From contig NZ_SJJZ01000004.1 of assembly GCF_004331345.1 (NCBI RefSeq), positions 868,001 through 932,000 of the forward strand: DNA of 64,000 nt, given 5' to 3'. The stretch comes from Kribbella soli (GTDB lineage Bacteria; Actinomycetota; Actinomycetes; Propionibacteriales; Kribbellaceae). The position numbers and the translations under genes are program-made. The notes beneath the pieces are model-generated. The model saw only the letters and a program-made list of their open reading frames with translations. It was not told where the DNA came from and made no database searches. This document shows positions 32,701 to 41,862 of this stretch, piece after piece (positions within the stretch are counted from its first letter, which is position 1; each line of letters starts with the position of its first letter).

Positions 32701-33522
32701 TTAGTTCTTGACCGCGAGTACTGCGGCGATGAGGCGTTGGTAGTCGGTGAGGTCGTCGGGGGCTTCTTCGTTGCGCCAGCTGACGGCGGGGACGATGCCG
32801 GGCTCGAGGACGGTGAAGCCTTCGCCGAAGAGGGCGCGGATCTGGGCGTCGGTGCGCCAGCGGCCGCGGCCCAGGGAGCCTTGGAGGACCCGCTCGAGTT
32901 CCTGGCTGCGGGGGTCGTTCTCGCTGCGGAAGTGGCTGATGAAGACGTGGCTGCCGGAGGCGATTCGGTCCTTCCAGAAGGCGACGATGCCGGCTGGGTC
33001 CTCGTCGTCGTTCACGTGGTGCAGGGTGGCGCTGAAGATCACGCCGACCGGCTGGCCGAAGTCGATCAGCCGCACGGTGTCCGGGTGCTCGAGGATCGCC
33101 TTCGGCTCCCGCAGGTCGGCCTGGATGACCGTGGTGTTGTCGTTCTCGGCGAGCAGCGCGCGGCCGTGCGCGAGCACGATCGGGTCGTTGTCGACGTACA
33201 CGACCTTCGCGTCCGGCGCGTACCGCTGGGCGACCTGGTGCACGTTGTCCGCGGTCGGCAGCCCGCTGCCGAGATCGATGAACTGCCGGACCGGCGTCTT
33301 CGTGACGATCTCGCGGACCGCGCGGGTCAGCGCACCGCGGTTGTCGTACGCGATCACCCGGGATCCGGGCAGTTCGTTGATGAACCGGTCCCCGAACGCG
33401 CGGTCAACCGCGAAGTTGTCCTTGCCCCCGAGCAGGTAGTCGTATGTCCGGGCGATACTCGGCTTGGTCGTGTCGAAGCCCGGGAACGGTCCGCTCTCCG
33501 TCGGCTTGTCTGCGTCGGCCAT
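32701..33522 (-). CDS. SAM-dependent methyltransferase, DUF574 family
   Basis: This is a complete 273-residue member of the S-adenosyl methyltransferase family PF04672. It has the N-terminal RTYDYLLGGKDNFAVDR, the SAM-site strand FIDLGSGLPTADNVHQVAQ, VVYVDNDPIVLAHGRALL and the late motif HFISHF-like VFISHFRSEND. A GGAAGGA sequence precedes ATG 33522. It is the paralogue of the truncated gene at 1-207. Substrate is unknown. Its upstream side borders the deleted DUF58 remnant. Confidence 0.88.
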   Translation of the reverse strand: MADADKPTESGPFPGFDTTKPSIARTYDYLLGGKDNFAVDRAFGDRFINELPGSRVIAYDNRGALTRAVREIVTKTPVRQFIDLGSGLPTADNVHQVAQRYAPDAKVVYVDNDPIVLAHGRALLAENDNTTVIQADLREPKAILEHPDTVRLIDFGQPVGVIFSATLHHVNDDEDPAGIVAFWKDRIASGSHVFISHFRSENDPRSQELERVLQGSLGRGRWRTDAQIRALFGEGFTVLEPGIVPAVSWRNEEAPDDLTDYQRLIAAVLAVKN

Positions 33523-33558
33523 CGCGCGGAATCCTTCCTTGTCGAGACAGCAGTCACT

Positions 33559-33651
33559 CTATGCGACACGGGAACTAGCTCGCCCTCGGCCCAGCGCGTA
33601 CGCCGCGATCGACCCGAGCAGCACCGCCACTCCACGTCCCGTCAGCCTCAT
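33559..33651 (-). pseudogene. N-terminal stub of a DUF58 gene behind moxR
   Basis: Starting with ATG 33651, 15 bases after the moxR stop, a 30-codon frame reads MRLTGRGVAVLLGSIAAYAL and ends GRGRASSRVA before TAG. This matches the beginning of DUF58 proteins, which normally follow moxR and run to about 400 residues. Only the first membrane segment is left; the rest has been deleted. Confidence 0.6.
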
Positions 33652-33666
33652 CCGGCCGGCCGCATG

Positions 33667-34629
<963 letters not shown>

Positions 34630-34710
34630 AGATATCTCCCCTGGTGTACGCCGAACTGCACTGAGTGACCCTACTCAGCCCTGGTCCATCCGCCGTACAG
34701 AACCGGTCTA

Positions 34711-34872
34711 CTACTGGACGGCAGGGAGCTGGATCTCGAAGATCGCGCCGCCTTCGTCCACGTTGTAGACCTTCAGGTCGACGGCCAGGTCGACCGCGAG
34801 ATTGGCGGAGCGGAGCGCCGCCGGGACGGCCACCTGCAGCTCCTTGTCGTCCTCTACCACCAGTACGCGCAC
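34711..34872 (-). pseudogene. In-frame deletion scar: response-regulator start joined to histidine-kinase end
   Basis: The frame from GTG 34872 encodes 53 residues. The first 32 (VRVLVVEDDKELQVAVPAAL and on to DLAVD) match the start of an OmpR-type response regulator, including the acidic EDD. The last 20 (KVYNVDEGGAIFEIQLPAVQ) match the C-terminal end of a sensor kinase ATPase domain. An internal deletion of about 2 kb in a regulator-kinase operon would leave exactly this. It could still be translated, but cannot act as either component. Confidence 0.65.
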
Positions 34873-34885
34873 GGTCAACCTCGTG

Positions 34886-34904
34886 TGTCATCGAAATGTC
34901 ATCG
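34886..34904 (+). promoter_or_regulatory. Direct repeats with 11-base period upstream of the SARP gene
   Basis: TGTCATCG occurs at 34886-34893 and again at 34897-34904, eleven bases apart; TGTCAT recurs at 34922. SARP proteins bind heptamer direct repeats spaced by one helical turn, so this may be an autoregulatory site for the gene starting at 34926. It also lies just upstream of the deletion scar on the other strand. Confidence 0.4.
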
Positions 34905-34925
34905 TCTCCCCGGATCGTATGTGTC

Positions 34926-36536
34926 ATGAACGGTCACGCAGCGCACACACCAGACCGGTTGAGCTTCCGGGTGCTGGGCCCGCTCGAGGTCGACGGGCCC
35001 GACGGACACCCACTGGACCTCTGCGGCGGCAGGCCGGCGACCGTGCTGACCCTGCTCCTGCTGCACCGCAACGCCTGGGTCAGCACCGAGCAGCTCGTGG
35101 ACGCGGTCTGGGCCGGCCGGGACGTGCCGGCCTCGGCGCAGAACAACCTGAAGACGTACGTCTGGCAGCTCCGCCGCTCGCTTCCCGAGGAGCGGATCGA
35201 GAGCCGTCCGGGTGCGTACCGGGTGCGCGTCCTGCCCGGGGAGCTCGACGCCGACGTCGCCGCCGCCCTGTGCGACGAGGCCCGCGAGCGGCTCAGCCGG
35301 AAGGACGCGGCGCAGGCGGTCACCGTCGTCCAGCGCGCACTGAGCTTGTGGCGCGGTGCGCCGTACGACGGTCTGACGGCCGATGCGACGTCGGCCGTGG
35401 ACCGGCTGACCGAACTGCACCGGGCGCTCCGCGAGGACCTGGCAGACGCACAGCTGCTGCTGGAACGGCCCGCCGAGGCGATCGCCGTACTGCGGGCGCT
35501 GACCGAGGAGGAGCCGCTCCGGGAGCTGGCGTGGGCCCGGTTGATGGCGGCGTACCGTCAGGTCGGGCGACGGCACGACGCGCTGGCGGCGTACCAGCGG
35601 GCCCGGACCGCGCTGGTCCGCGACCTGGGGATCGAGCCGTGCGCCGAGCTGACCGCGCTGCACCAGCAGATCCTCAGCGAGGAGTCGCCCGCGGTCCTGC
35701 CGACGCCGGTGCCGCCGGTGAGCTCGAACCTGCCGCCGCGGGTTCGTACCTTCGTCGGCCGCGGTCCCGAGCTGCGCGCGCTGCGCGGCGCCACCGGCGT
35801 GATCACGATCGACGGGATGCCGGGGATCGGCAAGACCGCGTTCGCGCTCGAGGTCGCCGCCGCCTCCGGTTTCGAGACCCAGCAGTACGTCGACGTACAC
35901 CACCCGACCTCGGTGCCGATTTCTGGGCCGTCGGCAACCGGCCTGCTGATCCTGGACAACGTCGAGCACGCCGACCAGGTCCGGCACCTGCTGCCGAACG
36001 ACCCGGGCGCGCTGGTGCTGGTGATCAGCCGCCGGCGGCTCTCCGATCTCGACCGTACGGCGGCCATGACGCTCGACCTACTGGCACCGGACGAGGCCGC
36101 GAAACTCACCGATCTCGAGCAGATCCTGAGCTGCTGCGGCGGTCACCCGGGCGCGATCCGGCACCTGGTCGAGCGACTGCGCAACCGGCAGCCGTGGACC
36201 GTCGCGCGGATGGCCGCCCGCCTCGAGGACCAGGCAGCGCGGTGCCAGGCGCTGGGCGAGGTCCTGGCCCGCTTCGACGCCGCGTACGAGGCGCTCCCCG
36301 GCCCGGTCCAGCGGCTGTACCGGTCGATCGGGATGACAACGCGCTTCGATCTGCGCCAGGCGGCCCGGCTCACCGGCACCAGCCAGTCCGAGGCCGAGCT
36401 GATGATCGATCAGCTGATGGACCTCAACCTGGTCGCCGAGCCGGCACCGGGACGGTTCGACCTACACCCGATCGTCCGCGATCACGCCGGCCAGCTGCTG
36501 GTGATCGCCGGACCCAAAGCGGAGCTGGTCGCATGA
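34926..36536 (+). CDS. SARP-family transcriptional activator with NB-ARC-like NTPase domain
   Basis: The 536-residue protein has an OmpR-type winged helix (about 15-95), a bacterial transcriptional activation domain (about 100-250, with LHRALREDLADAQLLLERP and AYQRARTALVRDLGIEP), and a P-loop module (about 270-470: Walker A DGMPGIGKTAFA, Walker B GLLILDNVEH). A helical/winged end follows. It resembles AfsR without the TPR repeats. SARPs usually activate secondary-metabolite genes. ATG 34926 is the first ATG after the TGTCATC repeats. A LuxR-type gene follows after 99 bases. Confidence 0.88.
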   Translation: MNGHAAHTPDRLSFRVLGPLEVDGPDGHPLDLCGGRPATVLTLLLLHRNAWVSTEQLVDAVWAGRDVPASAQNNLKTYVWQLRRSLPEERIESRPGAYRVRVLPGELDADVAAALCDEARERLSRKDAAQAVTVVQRALSLWRGAPYDGLTADATSAVDRLTELHRALREDLADAQLLLERPAEAIAVLRALTEEEPLRELAWARLMAAYRQVGRRHDALAAYQRARTALVRDLGIEPCAELTALHQQILSEESPAVLPTPVPPVSSNLPPRVRTFVGRGPELRALRGATGVITIDGMPGIGKTAFALEVAAASGFETQQYVDVHHPTSVPISGPSATGLLILDNVEHADQVRHLLPNDPGALVLVISRRRLSDLDRTAAMTLDLLAPDEAAKLTDLEQILSCCGGHPGAIRHLVERLRNRQPWTVARMAARLEDQAARCQALGEVLARFDAAYEALPGPVQRLYRSIGMTTRFDLRQAARLTGTSQSEAELMIDQLMDLNLVAEPAPGRFDLHPIVRDHAGQLLVIAGPKAELVA

Positions 36537-36635
36537 GGTCCGCCGCTTACGGTGCGGCGCCTCAGCCACCGCCACCGCCAGCTCAGCACATTCGACTTCT
36601 ACCCGCCACGACGCACCTCTGGGGGTCCCTCTCTC

Positions 36636-37277
36636 ATGACTGTCACGATGCTCAACCGGTCCACCGGTTTTCAGCAGATCCCGGCCCACAGTGGGCTCGC
36701 CGAGTTGCTCGCGTCCGCAGAGGACGAGGTGATCACCATGAGCACCCTTGCCGGTCCGACGTTCGGGCCGCGCGAGGTCAAGCACGGTGTGCGCTACCGG
36801 GCGATCTTCCCCGACCACGCCCGCACCACGCCGACCGTCGGACGGCACCTCGGTGCGCTGTCCCTCGCCGGTGTCGCCGTACGGACGATCCCGCATGTGC
36901 CGATGAACGCGATCGTGATCGACGGTTCGGTCGCCGTACTCCCCGCCGACTCCACCAACAGCAGCATCGCGGTACTGCGGCTGACCAGCGTGGTGGTGAC
37001 CGCCCTCGAGCTGTTCGAGCGGATCTGGCCGGACGCCGTACCGCTGGCCGACCGGGACCTGCCGGACGAGACCGACCTGTCGCTGCGCGAGCAGGAGATG
37101 CTGCGCCTGCTGGCCCTCGGCGCGACCGACGAGGTGGCCGCGGCGCACCTGGACATCTCGGTCCGGACGGTACGCCGGATGGTCGCACAGATCATGAACC
37201 GCCTCGGCGCCCGCAGCCGTTTCCAGGCCGGCGTCAAGGCCGCCGACCGCGGCTGGCTCCTCGAGCGCGCCTCATGA
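36636..37277 (+). CDS. LuxR-type HTH regulator with phospholipase-D/TrmB-like N-terminal domain
   Basis: This 213-residue protein ends in a LuxR helix-turn-helix (about 150-205: LSLREQEMLRLLALGATDEV then HLDISVRTVRRMV). Its N-terminal half (LAELLASAEDEVITMSTLAG, then HGVRYRAIFPDHART and VRTIPHVPMNAIVIDG) resembles the sugar-pocket domain of TrmB or phospholipase-D-like regulators. ATG 36636 is taken because an upstream extension is Arg/His-rich and implausible. Such regulators often sit in natural-product clusters, but no biosynthetic genes adjoin here. Confidence 0.8.
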   Translation: MTVTMLNRSTGFQQIPAHSGLAELLASAEDEVITMSTLAGPTFGPREVKHGVRYRAIFPDHARTTPTVGRHLGALSLAGVAVRTIPHVPMNAIVIDGSVAVLPADSTNSSIAVLRLTSVVVTALELFERIWPDAVPLADRDLPDETDLSLREQEMLRLLALGATDEVAAAHLDISVRTVRRMVAQIMNRLGARSRFQAGVKAADRGWLLERAS

Positions 37278-37309
37278 GAATCCTGTCCGCCGCCGGCTGA
37301 ACAGGGCAT

Positions 37310-37343
37310 GCCACAGCGACCGTCTTACGGCGGCCGCTGTGGT
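37310..37343. terminator. Hairpin terminator between convergent genes
   Basis: CCACAGCG (37311-37318) pairs with CGCTGTGG (37335-37342), with an inner CCG/CGG pairing around TCTTA. It lies between the LuxR-type gene and the small leftward frame, so it could serve both. There is no U tract, as usual in high-GC genomes. Confidence 0.6.
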
Positions 37344-37387
37344 GCGATCGGTGACCTGGTCTGGCGGGCCCTGCCACCGGAGTGGTT

Positions 37388-37573
37388 TCAGTTCAGCGTG
37401 TGCTTCGGCACGTCGCGGTCGCGACGGCGCTCGGGATGTGTGTCGTGCACCGCGTGATCCGCGGTGCGTGGGGCCGGACACACGGGGCCACGGCGGATCG
37501 GGCCGCCCCCCAGCTTCCGGCTCTTCCACTGCTTCTCTTCGTAATCGTAGTAGGTGTCGACGCCTCCGACTGT
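37388..37573 (-). CDS. Possible small protein or peptide precursor
   Basis: A 61-residue frame starts with ATG 37573 behind a strong GGGAGGA Shine-Dalgarno sequence and reads MTVGGVDTYYDYEEKQWKSR, then KLGGGPIRRGPV. The acidic/aromatic first half, a Gly-Gly-Gly break and a basic, His/Arg-rich tail give a leader-core appearance, but no modifying enzyme gene is nearby. It lies downstream of treZ on the same strand and opposite the SARP/LuxR pair. I do not recognise the family; it could be non-coding. Confidence 0.4.
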   Translation of the reverse strand, partial: TVGGVDTYYDYEEKQWKSRKLGGGPIRRGPVCPAPRTADHAVHDTHPERRRDRDVPKHTLN

Positions 37574-37732
37574 CATCCGGTCCTCCCTCAAACCCCCCGT
37601 CCCCTGCTGGCTCATCTACAGTCCGTCACCAGAGCCCAGGCAGCAAGCGATTCCGGAAATCACCACGGATCAACACGCTCGAACGCCGTGTTGTGTTGGT
37701 TTGACCCACAAATGTGCACTTGTTTGGAAAAT

Positions 37733-39460
37733 TCAGACGGCGAGGATCGCGACGCCGTGAGCGGGCAACCGCACGCCGGCGGCGGTCAGCTCGGCCCCGG
37801 CGAACGACATCACCAGGTACTCCGGGATCGCGTCGACCGGCACCACCGCCTCGGATGCGGTCAGGTTCGCGACCACTCGCAGGCTGCCGCGGGTCACCAC
37901 CAGCCAGGCGCCGGCCGGGTCGAACGCGATCCCGACGGACTCGAGCCGGTCGTCGCGCAGCTCCGGCATCCGCGCCCGGAACGTCAGCAGGTGCCGGTAC
38001 CAGGCGAGTACGTCGCGATGCGGCGCCTCGTCCGGCTCGGACCAGTCGAGCACCGAGCTCCGCCACGTCTGCGGATCCTGCGGGTCCGGGATCTCGTCCG
38101 CGTCCCAGCCGAACTCCGCGAACTCCCGGCGCCGGCCGGTCCGCACCGCGTCGGCCAGCGCAGGCTCGGTGAAATCGGTGAAGAACCGCCAGGGCGTCGA
38201 GGCGCCCCACTCCTCACCCATGAACAGCATCGGCGTGTACGGCGAGGTCAGCACGAGCGCGGCGCCGATCGCGAGCTGTCCCGGCGTCAGCGCCGGACGG
38301 TCGCCGAGCGCCCGGTTGCCGATCTGGTCGTGATTCGACGTGTAAACGAGGAACTCGCCGCCGCGCTGCTTGTGTGGATCGATCGGCCGGCCCCAGTCCT
38401 TGCCGCGGAACGTCGAGTACTCCCCGTCGTGCAGGAAGACCCGCGTCAGCGTCTTCGCGAACACGGCCGGATCCCCGAAGTCCACGTAGTACCCGAACCG
38501 CTCGCCGGTCAGCAGGGCGTGCAGCGCGTGGTGGAAGTCGTCGCTCCACTGCGCGGTCATGCCCATCCCGCCTTGCGCCACAGGCTCGACCGTGCGCGGG
38601 TCGTTGAGGTCGGACTCGGCCACCAGCCCCAGCGGGCGTCCCAGGTCCTCGGACAACGCTGCGGTTTCGGTCGACAGCTGCTGGAGGACGTGGGTCGGGC
38701 TGTCGTCGACCAGCGCGTGTACGGCGTCCAGGCGCAGTACGTCGATGTGGAAGTCGCGGAACCAGCGCAGTGCGTTGTCGCAGATCCACCGTCGTACCTC
38801 GGGACTGCCGGTGTCGTCGAGGTTCACCGCCGGGCCCCACGGGGTGGAGTGGCGAGTGGTGAAGTAGGGACCGAAGCTCGCCAGGTAGTTCCCGCTCGGG
38901 CCGAGGTGGTTGTAGACGACGTCGAGACAGACGGCGAGTCCAGCGTCGTGACACCGGTCGACGAACCGCTGCAACGCTTCCGGGCCGCCGTACGGCTCGT
39001 GGACGGCGTACAGATCCACGCCGTCGTACCCCCAGCCGTGTGCGCCGGGGAACGCGGCTATCGGCAGCAGCGAGACCACCTCTACGCCGAGCACAGCCAG
39101 GTAGTCCAGGTGCTCGGCGGCGGCGTCCAGTGTGCCTTCCAACGTGAACGTGCCCAGGTGGAGTTCGTAGAAGACAGCACCGCGTACGTCGCGACCGGTC
39201 CAACTGTCGTCGTTCCACTCGAAGCGGTCCGCTTCGAAGACCCGGCTTAACCCGTGGACGCCGTCCGGCTGCCAGGGGCTGCGTGGATCGGGTAGCGGGT
39301 CGCTGCCGTCGACGGAGTACGCGTAGTCGGTGCCGTGGTGCGCCTCGACCACCTGGCGTTCCCACCAGCCGTCGTCGACGGAGCGCATCGGCAGCACACC
39401 GTCGCGCAGTACCAGGTCGACGTTGGTCGCCTCGGGGACCCAGACGCGGAAGGTGTGCAT
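37733..39460 (-). CDS. treZ: Malto-oligosyltrehalose trehalohydrolase
   Basis: This 575-residue GH13 enzyme releases trehalose from malto-oligosyltrehalose. An N-terminal CBM48-like domain (FRVWVPEATNVDLVL) precedes the barrel. Motifs are DVVYNHLGPSGNYL, VLRLDAVHAL with the nucleophile Asp, GLVAESDLNDPR with the acid Glu, and TSNHDQIGNRA. It is the last of three genes, five bases after treY. The three-step path from glycogen or maltodextrin to trehalose is complete here. Confidence 0.95.
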   Translation of the reverse strand: MHTFRVWVPEATNVDLVLRDGVLPMRSVDDGWWERQVVEAHHGTDYAYSVDGSDPLPDPRSPWQPDGVHGLSRVFEADRFEWNDDSWTGRDVRGAVFYELHLGTFTLEGTLDAAAEHLDYLAVLGVEVVSLLPIAAFPGAHGWGYDGVDLYAVHEPYGGPEALQRFVDRCHDAGLAVCLDVVYNHLGPSGNYLASFGPYFTTRHSTPWGPAVNLDDTGSPEVRRWICDNALRWFRDFHIDVLRLDAVHALVDDSPTHVLQQLSTETAALSEDLGRPLGLVAESDLNDPRTVEPVAQGGMGMTAQWSDDFHHALHALLTGERFGYYVDFGDPAVFAKTLTRVFLHDGEYSTFRGKDWGRPIDPHKQRGGEFLVYTSNHDQIGNRALGDRPALTPGQLAIGAALVLTSPYTPMLFMGEEWGASTPWRFFTDFTEPALADAVRTGRRREFAEFGWDADEIPDPQDPQTWRSSVLDWSEPDEAPHRDVLAWYRHLLTFRARMPELRDDRLESVGIAFDPAGAWLVVTRGSLRVVANLTASEAVVPVDAIPEYLVMSFAGAELTAAGVRLPAHGVAILAV

Positions 39461-39465
39461 GACTG

Positions 39466-41862
39466 TCAGCTCCTGACCAGCAGGGCAACTGGCAGGTCGG
39501 TCAGCAGCTCGACGATCCTCGCAGCCCCGCTACCGACATCGCGGCCGGTCAGCACGTTCTTCCATTGGCCACTCGGCAGCACCACCGTGCTCTCACCCCA
39601 GCCGCCCAGACGCTGCAGTGCAGCCGGCAGTCTGGTGGCCACGGTGATGACTGCGTCTCCACGGGCGAAGGCAACCGCATGTCCGCTTGACGTCGGGAGC
39701 GGCGTGTAGCTGCCGGCAAAGGCGTCCGGGTACTGCCGACGGAGGCGGAGCGCGCGCGACGTGACCAGCAGCTTCTCGTCGGACAGGTCCTCCGGCTTGC
39801 CACCGTCATCCAGACGCCGCAGCCGATCGATGCGCTCCTCGTAGTCCACAGGGCGCCGGTTGTCGGGGTCCACGAGGGACAGGTCGACCAGCTCGGTGCC
39901 CTGATACACATCCGGTACGCCGGGCATCGTCAGCTGCACCAGCTTCTGTCCGAGCGTGGCTGCGCGCACGTAGTCGGTCTGCTCGTCAGCAAAGCGGCGT
40001 ACCGAGTCGAGCACGGTGTCGTCGTGCAGGACTGCTTTTGCGAAGGCGGCGACGGTTTGCTCGTACTCCTCGTCCGGAGAGATCCAGCTCGTGTGCCTCT
40101 TGGCTTCGCGGATCGCCTTCAGGAGGTAGGCCTGCAGACGGTCCTCAGCGAGCGGTCCGTCGTTCCAGGTACCGAAGAGCGTCTGCCAGAACAGGTACTC
40201 CGTGCTGCCGTCCAGCAACGGGCTCCGGTGGTCTTCCGAGAGCCTGCGCCACTCACGCACCGCCTCCGACCAGGCGGCCGGCTGCTCGGACAGTACGCCG
40301 AGACGCGCGCGGACATCCTCAGAGCGTTTGGTGTCGTGAGTGGACAGCGTGGTCATCGTCTTGGGCCAGTGCCGGTTCAGCTGGGAGGCGTACGCGTGGA
40401 ACTCCTCCGGCGTGACACCGAAGTGCTCCGGGTCCCCACCGACCTCGTTGAGCGACGTGAGCCGCAGCCATCGGTAGAACGCGGTGTCCTCGACGCCCTT
40501 GGCCATCACCGGACCACAGGTCTGCTGGAAGCGCACGATCAGCTCTGCTCGCGCCTGCTCGTCGATCGCGTTCGTCTCACGCCCCAGCAGGAGGTGCAGT
40601 ACTACGTCCAGCGTCGCCTGCCGGTCCTCGTCGAGATTGGCCCTTGCCTTCTCGGCCGCACGCTCCATCGCAGCAACCGCAGTAGCAGGCGCCTCTTCTC
40701 CTGGTACGACGTACGCGCGGTAGATGTCGAACTGGACCAGCAGCTCGGCCACGACCTCGTGGAACGCCCGCCGGGTGTGGTCACGCAGTCGTACGTCGTC
40801 CTGGCAGATGCGGGCCAGCAACTCGACCAGTCGGTGCACCTCGGCGTACTGCCCGTGCTGGACGATCTCGCGCTTCGCCTCCTCCACAACGGGCCCGAAG
40901 TCGGCTGGTGCGCCGGTGAGCTCCGAGTGGAGTGCTGCAAGCGGTGCTGCACCGGCCGGGTCCACGAACAGGCCACCGACGCGCAGCAGGGCGTCGTACC
41001 CGGTGGTGCCGGCGCAGGGCCAGTCGCGTGGCAGCTGCTCGTCGCCTTCCAGGATCTTCTCCACCACGACCCACGCGCCGCCTGTGCGCTCGGCCAGTCG
41101 GCGCAGGTAGCCGCGTGGGTCCGCCAGGCCGTCCGGATGGTCGATCCGGTAGCCGTTGAGCTTGCCCTCGTGCAGCAGCCCGAGCAGGAGCTGATGCGTC
41201 GCGTCGAAGACCTCCTGCGTCTCCTGACGTACTGCGGCGAGCGTGTCGACGTCGAAGAACCGCCTGTAGTTCAGCTCCTCGTCAGCGACCCGCCAGTGCG
41301 CGAGGCGGTACCACTGCTCGGTGACGAGCTCCTGGATCGGCAGCTCCTCCGTCCCCGGCCGCAGCGGGTACTCGTGCTCGTAGTACCGCAGTACGTCGCC
41401 GTCGACCGACAGCTCGCCGTCCGCCAGTACCTTGCCGATCCGCTGCCCCAGCACCGCCATGAGCAACGGCTGGTTCCCCGCACCCCAGTCGACATCGAAC
41501 CAGTCCGCGTACTGCGAACCAGGCCCGAGCCGCAGCACCGACCACAGCGCCTTGTTCAGGCTCTCCGGCGTCGGTACGGCGACATGGTTCGGTACGACGT
41601 CCGCGACGGCACCCATGCGGTGCTCGGTGAGCTGCGCGGACAACCGGTCGAACGCGGGACGGCCGCCCATCGGCTCGGACAGCCGGCTGTGGTCGACCAC
41701 GTCGTACCCGTGGGTCGAACCGGGTGCGGCCTGGAGGATCGGGGAGAGGTACGCGTGGGAGATCCCGAGGCCGTCCAGGTACGGCACTACCGCGGCGGCG
41801 GCGTCGAAGCCGAACTCGCCGCGGAGCTGGAACCTGTAGGTGGCCTGCGGGACCCCCTTCAT
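39466..41862 (-). CDS. treY: Malto-oligosyltrehalose synthase
   Basis: The 798-residue GH13 enzyme converts the reducing-end alpha-1,4 bond of maltodextrins to an alpha,alpha-1,1 bond. The start ATYRFQLRGEFGFDAAAAVV is family-typical. AVADVVPNHVAVPT, YRIDHPDGLADPRGYL and TTLSTHDTKRSEDVRARL mark the barrel and active site. It overlaps glgX by four bases (41859-41862) and is followed by treZ, giving the order glgX-treY-treZ. Confidence 0.95.
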   Translation of the reverse strand: MKGVPQATYRFQLRGEFGFDAAAAVVPYLDGLGISHAYLSPILQAAPGSTHGYDVVDHSRLSEPMGGRPAFDRLSAQLTEHRMGAVADVVPNHVAVPTPESLNKALWSVLRLGPGSQYADWFDVDWGAGNQPLLMAVLGQRIGKVLADGELSVDGDVLRYYEHEYPLRPGTEELPIQELVTEQWYRLAHWRVADEELNYRRFFDVDTLAAVRQETQEVFDATHQLLLGLLHEGKLNGYRIDHPDGLADPRGYLRRLAERTGGAWVVVEKILEGDEQLPRDWPCAGTTGYDALLRVGGLFVDPAGAAPLAALHSELTGAPADFGPVVEEAKREIVQHGQYAEVHRLVELLARICQDDVRLRDHTRRAFHEVVAELLVQFDIYRAYVVPGEEAPATAVAAMERAAEKARANLDEDRQATLDVVLHLLLGRETNAIDEQARAELIVRFQQTCGPVMAKGVEDTAFYRWLRLTSLNEVGGDPEHFGVTPEEFHAYASQLNRHWPKTMTTLSTHDTKRSEDVRARLGVLSEQPAAWSEAVREWRRLSEDHRSPLLDGSTEYLFWQTLFGTWNDGPLAEDRLQAYLLKAIREAKRHTSWISPDEEYEQTVAAFAKAVLHDDTVLDSVRRFADEQTDYVRAATLGQKLVQLTMPGVPDVYQGTELVDLSLVDPDNRRPVDYEERIDRLRRLDDGGKPEDLSDEKLLVTSRALRLRRQYPDAFAGSYTPLPTSSGHAVAFARGDAVITVATRLPAALQRLGGWGESTVVLPSGQWKNVLTGRDVGSGAARIVELLTDLPVALLVRS

